A DNA stretch of 12,469 bases from Nitrosospira sp. (GTDB lineage: Bacteria > Pseudomonadota > Gammaproteobacteria > Burkholderiales > Nitrosomonadaceae). Where the stretch lies: positions 1 to 12,469 of the forward strand of contig JAKDLC010000030.1 in the NCBI GenBank assembly GCA_030453055.1, written 5' to 3'. Position numbers and translations under genes: made by a program. Shown here piece by piece: positions 6,968 through 12,469 of the stretch. Below the pieces are notes generated by a model. It was not told the origin of the DNA and searched no databases. It was given only the letters and a program-made list of their open reading frames with translations. Every line of letters begins with the position of its first letter. The stretch's first letter is position 1.

Positions 6968-8314
6968 GTGAATTTCATCATTCCGGGCTTGGCCTGCAAT
7001 CCAGTCCAAACCAGTAATGCATGGCGCGCTTTGCACGCCATTGCCTGTCTATGTTTGATTCCAGCAATCTTTACTGCCTCGTTAGCCATCGCCCAGGAAT
7101 CGAAACCTGGTTCTATTCTTCTGCACGCCGCGCGGGTTTTCGATGGCAATACCATCCTAACAAATACTTCGATACTAGTGATAAATGGGAAAATAGCGCA
7201 AATCGGCCCCCGCGAATCATTTCAATCCACTAATGCGAAAGTCGTCGACTTGGGTGATGCCACCATTCTTCCAGGCTTTATCGAGTTGCACGCTCACCTC
7301 GCATATCAGAATATCCCGGCTGATGCCGTTCTGAAGCATGGCATTACGACGATTCGGGACGTTGGCGGGCCCGTACACAAGCCATATGGCGGAGACGGAA
7401 GCTTGCGTGTACTAACGTCCGGACCGATTATCACCGCGCCAAATGGTTATCCCATCCCGATGCTGGGAAAAACAAACATCGCAATAGCCGTTTCCACAGA
7501 AAAGGAAGCACGGGAAACTGTTCGCGATCTCATTAACGGAGGCGCAGTCGTGATCAAGGTTGCACTGGAGCCCGGTGGCGAAGCGGGCGCCCCTTGGTCA
7601 TCCGCTCATGGTCATGGCTCTGGCCACGATCACGGTTCCGATCATAGTCATCATGATCAGCCGGGCGCCAAGGATGCGCATATCCATCACAAACCCACAG
7701 ATGATGCGTCTCGCTTGAAACAGACATGGCCGCTGCTACCGGAAAATATCGTAAAAGCGATTGTGGATGAAGCGCATAAAAATAATCGCAAGGTAACAGC
7801 GCATATTGCCGAAGCAAGAGGTGCGCAAATTGCCATCAATGCGGGTATAGATGAATGGGCCCACGTTCCTTGTGACATTATTCCTGAATCGTTATTAAAA
7901 AGGGCGGTGGCGCAGAACGTAAAAATAGTCACTACGCTGGATACCTTATCCAAATGTTCGGGGGTTGCTCACAATGCAGGCGTCTGGGCGGCGCTGGGCG
8001 GCGAATTCTTATATGGAGCTGAAATTGCGCATCCGGACATTCCCATGGGTATCGATGCGCAGGAGCTGATCTATATGAGGCAACTGGCAAAAATGGGACT
8101 GATCGATGTCCTGCGCGCTGCGACGTCGAAGGCGGGCCAGCATCTGAATTTGCCGCTACTGGGTACTTTACAACGCGGCGCGCCCGCGGATATGATTGCG
8201 GTGAGAGGCGACCCAACTCATAACCTGAAAATTTTAGAATACCCCGATCTTGTTATTTCGGGGGGCAAAGTGGTGGTAAACAATTTTTTAAACCAATTGC
8301 CAGTTTCACCATAA
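6968..8314 (+). CDS. exported metal-dependent amidohydrolase with His-rich loop
   Basis: The 448-residue product belongs to the imidazolonepropionase/prolidase-like branch of the amidohydrolase superfamily, whose members hydrolyse C-N bonds, often in small peptides. The GTG start is set by its ribosome site. An export signal (hydrophobic residues about 24-41, cleavage near AIA/QES at 42-43) places it in the periplasm. Metal-site candidates are H108/H110 (IELHAH), K197 (VVIKVAL, likely carboxylated Lys), H279 (VTAHIAE) and H299 (EWAHV). The last-strand motif reads YGAEIAH (349-355) where relatives have GTD, so E352 stands in for the usual catalytic Asp. Residues 214-241 hold ten histidines (H214, 216, 220, 222, 226, 228, 229, 238, 240, 241), just after the K197 strand; this suggests metal binding. 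The gene is almost certainly co-transcribed with the receptor and may process an imported ligand. The true substrate is unknown. The convergent RND gene ends 22 bp away, with no terminator hairpin. Confidence 0.9.
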   Translation: MNFIIPGLACNPVQTSNAWRALHAIACLCLIPAIFTASLAIAQESKPGSILLHAARVFDGNTILTNTSILVINGKIAQIGPRESFQSTNAKVVDLGDATILPGFIELHAHLAYQNIPADAVLKHGITTIRDVGGPVHKPYGGDGSLRVLTSGPIITAPNGYPIPMLGKTNIAIAVSTEKEARETVRDLINGGAVVIKVALEPGGEAGAPWSSAHGHGSGHDHGSDHSHHDQPGAKDAHIHHKPTDDASRLKQTWPLLPENIVKAIVDEAHKNNRKVTAHIAEARGAQIAINAGIDEWAHVPCDIIPESLLKRAVAQNVKIVTTLDTLSKCSGVAHNAGVWAALGGEFLYGAEIAHPDIPMGIDAQELIYMRQLAKMGLIDVLRAATSKAGQHLNLPLLGTLQRGAPADMIAVRGDPTHNLKILEYPDLVISGGKVVVNNFLNQLPVSP

Positions 8315-8336
8315 CCTACACAAGTCAATCAAATTT

Positions 8337-11300
8337 CTAATCCGTTTCCAGCTTGAGCGGCCCCTTACCCGAAAAGCGATCCAGATAAAGGTAGATCACC
8401 GGCGTAATGAAAAGCGTGATCACCTGCGAGAACAGCAGCCCGCCGACCACGGCGAGGCCCAGCGGCTGGCGCAACTCGGCGCCCGCACCCAGTCCGAGCG
8501 CAATGGGAAGCGCACCCATCAGGGCTGCCAGGGTGGTCATCATGATCGGCCGAAAACGCAGGAGGCAGGCAGTCCGGATCGCTTCATACGGCGCCATGCC
8601 GTCGTTGCGCTGCGCATCGAGCGCAAAGTCGATCATCATGATGGCATTCTTCTTGACGATGCCGATCAGCATCAGGATACCGATCATGGCGATGATGGAT
8701 AACTCCATGTTGAATAACCACAACATCGCCAGCGCACCTACCGCCGCGGAGGGAAGCCCGGAAAGAATCGTGAGGGGATGAATATAGCTCTCGTACAACA
8801 CGCCAAGCAATACGTAGATTACCAGCAATGCGGAGACAATCAGTATCACCTGGCTTGCCTGCGAAGACTGAAAGGCCGCGGCATCGCCGGCATAGCTGGT
8901 CAAAATGCTCGCCGGGAGATTCAACTCGCGCTTGAACTGGTCGATACGGGCCGAAGCCTCCCCCAGCGCCGCACCGGGCGCAAGATTAAATGAAATGGTC
9001 TGCGCCTCGAGCTGCCCCGCATGATTTATTGCGATTGGCCCCATTTCGCGTTCCACCGATGCGATGCTGGAAAGCGGCACCAACGCGCCGTTTTTGGAGC
9101 GCAGATGTATTTTACCGAAAGCGCTTTCATCGATGCGATGCTCGTCGCCTACTTGCATAATCACATGGTAGCTGTCGCTTGACGTATAGATGGTTGACAC
9201 CTGGCGCTCGCCGAAAGCGCTGAAAAGCGCGGAACGAATGTCCGCCATCTGTACGCCCAGCAGGTTGGCTTTATCGCGGTTGATATTGAGGCGCACTTGC
9301 AGGCCTTTCAATTGCGCATCACTGGTAACATCCCGAAAAACGGCCTCCTCTTCGCGCATGCGCGATATCAGACTTTCGGCGGCCGCGTTCAGGTCTTCGG
9401 CGCTTACGCTGCGCATGACATACTGATAGCGGCTCTTGCTGGTGCGACCGCCGAGCCTGAGGTTCTGAATGGGATTGATGAAAACATTGATGCCCGGAAT
9501 GGCGCGCACATCGCGGCGTAAATCTTCGACTACCGCGCCGATAGGTGGGCGTTGATCGCGCGGTTTGAGAGTCATGAATAAACGGGCGCTATGGCTTTCG
9601 CTCGCATAAATGATAAGCGTGCCGACCGCCGGATGCGCGCGAATCACATCGCCGGTGCGCTGCAATAGTTTGGTCATGGCAGGGAAGGAAATGTCCTCGA
9701 CGGCTTCCACCGTGATCAGCGCCGCGCCGGTATCCTCGCCGGGAAAAAAGCCTTTGGGCAAAACGACGAACAATACGCCTGTGGCGATGAGGGTGCCGAT
9801 CGCAATACCGAGCACTGTGCGGCGATGGTGTAGCGCCCAATCGAGTAAGCGTTCGTAAAATCTCAACAGCGCCGAGAATCCGCGCTCGAACCAGGCGGTC
9901 CATTTCAGGCTGCGCTTTTCGGCCTCATGCCTGGGCAGGTAACGGCTGGCCATCATCGGTACCAGTGTGAGCGATACGATGGCTGACATCAGCACGGCGA
10001 TTCCCACCACCGCCGCGAACTCGTGAAACAACAATCCGATTACGCCGGGCATGAAAAATATCGGAATAAACACGGCGACCAACGACGCCGAAATTGAAAT
10101 GATGGTAAAGCTCACTTCCCTCGATCCGCGCAAGGCTGCCTGCAGCGGCGGCATGCCTCTCTCGATATGGCGCGCAATGTTCTCAAGCACGACGATGGCG
10201 TCATCCACCACCAATCCGACCGCGAGCGTGATCGCCAGCAACGAAATGTTATCTAGGCTGTAACCAAGAACACGCATCAGCGCAACGGTTCCCAGCAGCG
10301 AAATCGGCAATGACAGCGCCGGGATCAGCGTGGCGGAGGCCTTGCGCAGGAACAGGAAAATCACCAGCACGACGAGAACGATGGTTATCGTCAGCGTAAT
10401 CTGTACATCATGAATGGAATGCCGGATCGAGACCGCGCGGTCGCCGGTCAGCCTGAGTTGGACAGACGCAGGCATCTGGGCGATCAAACCTGGCATCGCC
10501 GCCTTGATACGGTCGACTGTGGCAACGGTGTTCGCGCCTGGCTGGCGCTGCACCGAAAGGGTTATCGCCCGTTCGCCATTGATCCAGCTTGCGGTTTTGA
10601 CGGATTCCACGCTGTCCTCGACTTGCGCCACCTCCGATAACCGCACCGGGCCGCCGCTGGGCGCCGTCGCCACGATGAGATCGGCAAAGGCCTTGGCGTT
10701 ATTGAGCTGACGATTGGCCTCGATAGTCAGTGTTTGGCGGGGACCTTCGAGCGTGCCGACCGGCGTGTTGGCGTTGGCGGTACGCAACGCAGTGGCGATA
10801 TCGTCAAGGGTCAGGTTGCGGACGGCAAGCGCTTCAGGGTTCACGTGTATACGTACAGCATATTTTTTCTGGCCGTTGATTTGTACTTGCGCCACGCCTG
10901 GAAGCGTCGACAGCGTTGGAGCAATGAGGTCCTCGGCAAAGCTGTTCAAATCCGACAGCGACATCGACGGCGATGTCAGGGCAAGAAAAACGATAGGGGC
11001 ATCGGCCGGATTGAGCTTGCGGTAGGACGGCGGCGCAGTCATTTCCACCGGAAGCGACCTCTCCGCGCGCAGCAATGCCGCCTGCACATCGATGGATGCA
11101 CTGTCGATATCCCGATCCTGATCGAATTCCAGGGTAATCACGGTATTGCCCTGCGTGTTTTTCGAACTGATGACCGAGAGGTCGGAGATCGTGGAAAATT
11201 GCCTTTCGAGCGGTGCGGCGACCGAGGAGGCCATGATCTCGGGACTCGCGCCGGGAAGCGCCGCGCTGACGGTAATGGTGGGCGAGTCGTAGCTCGGCAG

Positions 11301-11408
11301 CGCGGCGATCGGCAAGCCACCGTAGGCAATGATCCCGGCGATTACGGCGGAGGCGGACAGCAGCGCCGTCATGACCGGACGGCGGATACACAACTCGGAC
11401 AGATTCAT
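8337..11408 (-). CDS. RND multidrug efflux pump, inner-membrane subunit (HAE1 family, MdtB/MdtC-like)
   Basis: The 1023-residue product is a full-length proton-driven exporter that moves drugs or other amphiphiles from the inner membrane and periplasm through a tripartite channel. It opens with CIRRPVMTALL, the usual first helix. PGASPEIMASSVAAPLERQF (52-71) is the first porter-domain signature. TM4 carries GLVVDDAIVVLENI with the proton-relay pair D402/D403, and TM10 carries KKNAIMMIDFA with K920, the counterparts of D407/D408 and K940 in AcrB. NPADAPI and QRQPGAN (133-139, 287-293) closely match MdtB/MdtC from memory, so this is nearer to that branch than to AcrB. Its ATG overlaps the stop of the fusion-protein gene in ATGA, indicating translational coupling. 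Only one RND subunit is visible, whereas MdtBC and MuxBC pumps use two. No outer-membrane channel gene follows; downstream is the convergent amidohydrolase. Confidence 0.97.
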   Translation of the reverse strand: MNLSELCIRRPVMTALLSASAVIAGIIAYGGLPIAALPSYDSPTITVSAALPGASPEIMASSVAAPLERQFSTISDLSVISSKNTQGNTVITLEFDQDRDIDSASIDVQAALLRAERSLPVEMTAPPSYRKLNPADAPIVFLALTSPSMSLSDLNSFAEDLIAPTLSTLPGVAQVQINGQKKYAVRIHVNPEALAVRNLTLDDIATALRTANANTPVGTLEGPRQTLTIEANRQLNNAKAFADLIVATAPSGGPVRLSEVAQVEDSVESVKTASWINGERAITLSVQRQPGANTVATVDRIKAAMPGLIAQMPASVQLRLTGDRAVSIRHSIHDVQITLTITIVLVVLVIFLFLRKASATLIPALSLPISLLGTVALMRVLGYSLDNISLLAITLAVGLVVDDAIVVLENIARHIERGMPPLQAALRGSREVSFTIISISASLVAVFIPIFFMPGVIGLLFHEFAAVVGIAVLMSAIVSLTLVPMMASRYLPRHEAEKRSLKWTAWFERGFSALLRFYERLLDWALHHRRTVLGIAIGTLIATGVLFVVLPKGFFPGEDTGAALITVEAVEDISFPAMTKLLQRTGDVIRAHPAVGTLIIYASESHSARLFMTLKPRDQRPPIGAVVEDLRRDVRAIPGINVFINPIQNLRLGGRTSKSRYQYVMRSVSAEDLNAAAESLISRMREEEAVFRDVTSDAQLKGLQVRLNINRDKANLLGVQMADIRSALFSAFGERQVSTIYTSSDSYHVIMQVGDEHRIDESAFGKIHLRSKNGALVPLSSIASVEREMGPIAINHAGQLEAQTISFNLAPGAALGEASARIDQFKRELNLPASILTSYAGDAAAFQSSQASQVILIVSALLVIYVLLGVLYESYIHPLTILSGLPSAAVGALAMLWLFNMELSIIAMIGILMLIGIVKKNAIMMIDFALDAQRNDGMAPYEAIRTACLLRFRPIMMTTLAALMGALPIALGLGAGAELRQPLGLAVVGGLLFSQVITLFITPVIYLYLDRFSGKGPLKLETD

Positions 11409-12469
11409 GCGGTACTCTGATCGGTGGCGTTTCGATCCACTGATTCGCTCACCTCATCGCCTTTGGGCTGGACCTCTGTCACCATGCTGCCCGGCCTGAG
11501 ATTCTGCGCGCCTTCCACAACAATGCGCCCACCCGGCGCCCCACCCTCTCCCTCTATTACCGCAAATCCCTCCTGGATCAAACGTACCTCAACGGGCAGA
11601 GGGCTTGCTTTGCCGTCTTCTCCGATTACATAAACGAACGTTCTTTCCGGGCCATGCTGCACCGCTTGCACCGGCACGGTGAGCGCGCCGGCCAATGTGC
11701 GTGGCGCAAGTGTCACGTTGACAAACATACCAGGCCAAAGACCGCTGTCCGCATTGGGAAATTCCGCTTTGAGAGCGATTGTGCCGCTCGCGGTATCGAC
11801 CGCATTATCGACAAATATCAGGCGCCCCTTCCGTACTTGCTTTTCCGCCGCGTCCGGCGCCGCGTAAACCGGCACCTCACCTTCGGCAAGCGCTTGTTGC
11901 AAAGGTCCAAACTCGCCTTCCGGCAAGGTAAAGCTGACATTGATCGGATCGATCTGCGTGATGGTGACCAGGATATCGTTCGGCTGCACCAGGCTGCCTC
12001 GATACACTGGAATGGCGCCTGTGCGCCCGTCGATAGGTGCGGCGATCTCACTGAAACCGCGGGCGACGCGACTTCCTTCCATCGTGGCCCGATCCACCGA
12101 AAGTTGGGCGCGCAGCCCCTCCACCTGATTCTCCGCCGCCTCAAGTGCGGCCTCTGAAACAAAGTTCCGCCGGAACAACTCGCGTTGGCGCTCGAGATTG
12201 CGCTCGGCATTCCTGAGATCGGCTCTCGACTTGGCGAGTTGTCCTTGAGTCCTGCTGAGATTGGCGTCCTCGGTCCGCGCATCGAGCGTAAACAATCTCT
12301 CGCCCTTCCGCACGTATTGCCCTTCCTTGATATCCACCGATCTGATCACCGCGCTGAGCTGGGGCCGCACCGCGACCATCTGCTGCGCGGAAACCTGGCC
12401 ATTGGCCGTGAGCTTGACCGATACATCATTCCTCGCAACCCTGGCGGTTACCACCGGAACCGCCTCCGC
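11405..12469 (-). CDS. periplasmic membrane-fusion (adaptor) protein of RND efflux pump, 5' end off window
   Basis: The frame is open to the right edge, so the signal sequence and true start lie beyond it; 354 residues are visible, starting AEAVPVVTARVARND. A GTG at 12454 could be read as a start but falls inside the conserved first strand, so it is rejected. The two lipoyl halves are recognisable (VDIKEGQYVRKGERLFTLDA and SEIAAPIDGRTGAIPV), separated by an alpha-helical hairpin rich in Arg, Glu and Leu. The hairpin contains RQRELFRRNFVS, fitting the RxxxLxxxxxxS motif by which such adaptors touch the tip of TolC-type channels (R94, L98, S105 of the visible part). Beta-barrel and membrane-proximal domains follow (GLWPGMFVNVTL; LTVPVQAVQ). 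It would bridge the RND pump and an outer-membrane channel. It is first in the operon as seen here; any regulator gene would lie to the right. Confidence 0.95.
   Translation of the reverse strand, partial: AEAVPVVTARVARNDVSVKLTANGQVSAQQMVAVRPQLSAVIRSVDIKEGQYVRKGERLFTLDARTEDANLSRTQGQLAKSRADLRNAERNLERQRELFRRNFVSEAALEAAENQVEGLRAQLSVDRATMEGSRVARGFSEIAAPIDGRTGAIPVYRGSLVQPNDILVTITQIDPINVSFTLPEGEFGPLQQALAEGEVPVYAAPDAAEKQVRKGRLIFVDNAVDTASGTIALKAEFPNADSGLWPGMFVNVTLAPRTLAGALTVPVQAVQHGPERTFVYVIGEDGKASPLPVEVRLIQEGFAVIEGEGGAPGGRIVVEGAQNLRPGSMVTEVQPKGDEVSESVDRNATDQSTA

Noticed and set aside
8315..8336. Bidirectional terminator between the convergent amidohydrolase and RND genes
   Set aside because: The 22-bp gap contains no inverted repeat or T-tract of the required form.
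10734..11420. 228-codon open frame on the plus strand
   Set aside because: It is entirely antisense to the conserved N-terminal half of the RND pump gene and is explained by GC-rich codon bias.

Overview
The window comes from a Gram-negative bacterium: it encodes a TonB-dependent outer-membrane receptor, a tripartite RND drug-efflux pair and periplasmic signal peptides. The coding sequence is fairly GC-rich. The gene types and protein sequences fit a betaproteobacterium, possibly of the Nitrosospira/Nitrosomonas group, but that placement is from memory and was not tested.

Layout. (1) 1-467, plus strand: the last 52 codons of a membrane protein that starts outside the window, then a small two-helix membrane protein of unknown function. 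(2) 475-4189, minus strand: an FtsX/YbbP-type ABC transporter permease, followed 43 bp downstream by dinB, encoding translesion DNA polymerase IV. dinB converges on the small membrane gene. (3) 4190-4941: about 750 bp of AT-rich, gene-free DNA between divergent genes. It holds three exact-length tandem 17-bp dyad repeats, a 22-bp perfect palindrome, an 8-bp-arm inverted repeat and smaller dyads. This is the most unusual part of the window. (4) 4942-8314, plus strand: a compact TonB-dependent receptor and, 25 bp later, an exported amidohydrolase with a loop of ten histidines and a Glu where the family normally has its catalytic Asp. (5) 8337-12469, minus strand: a membrane-fusion protein, cut by the right edge, and an RND inner-membrane pump, joined by a 4-bp ATGA overlap. 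They converge on the amidohydrolase.

How the genes work together. The receptor and amidohydrolase look like an uptake-and-processing pair. The receptor would bring a substrate into the periplasm, where the metal-dependent hydrolase would act on it or on its metal. The substrate is not evident; the His-rich loop hints at a transition-metal link. The RND pump and fusion protein would form a tripartite efflux system with a TolC-like outer-membrane channel encoded elsewhere. The ABC permease has no ATPase gene next to it here. No tRNA, rRNA, CRISPR, insertion sequence or convincing intrinsic terminator was seen.
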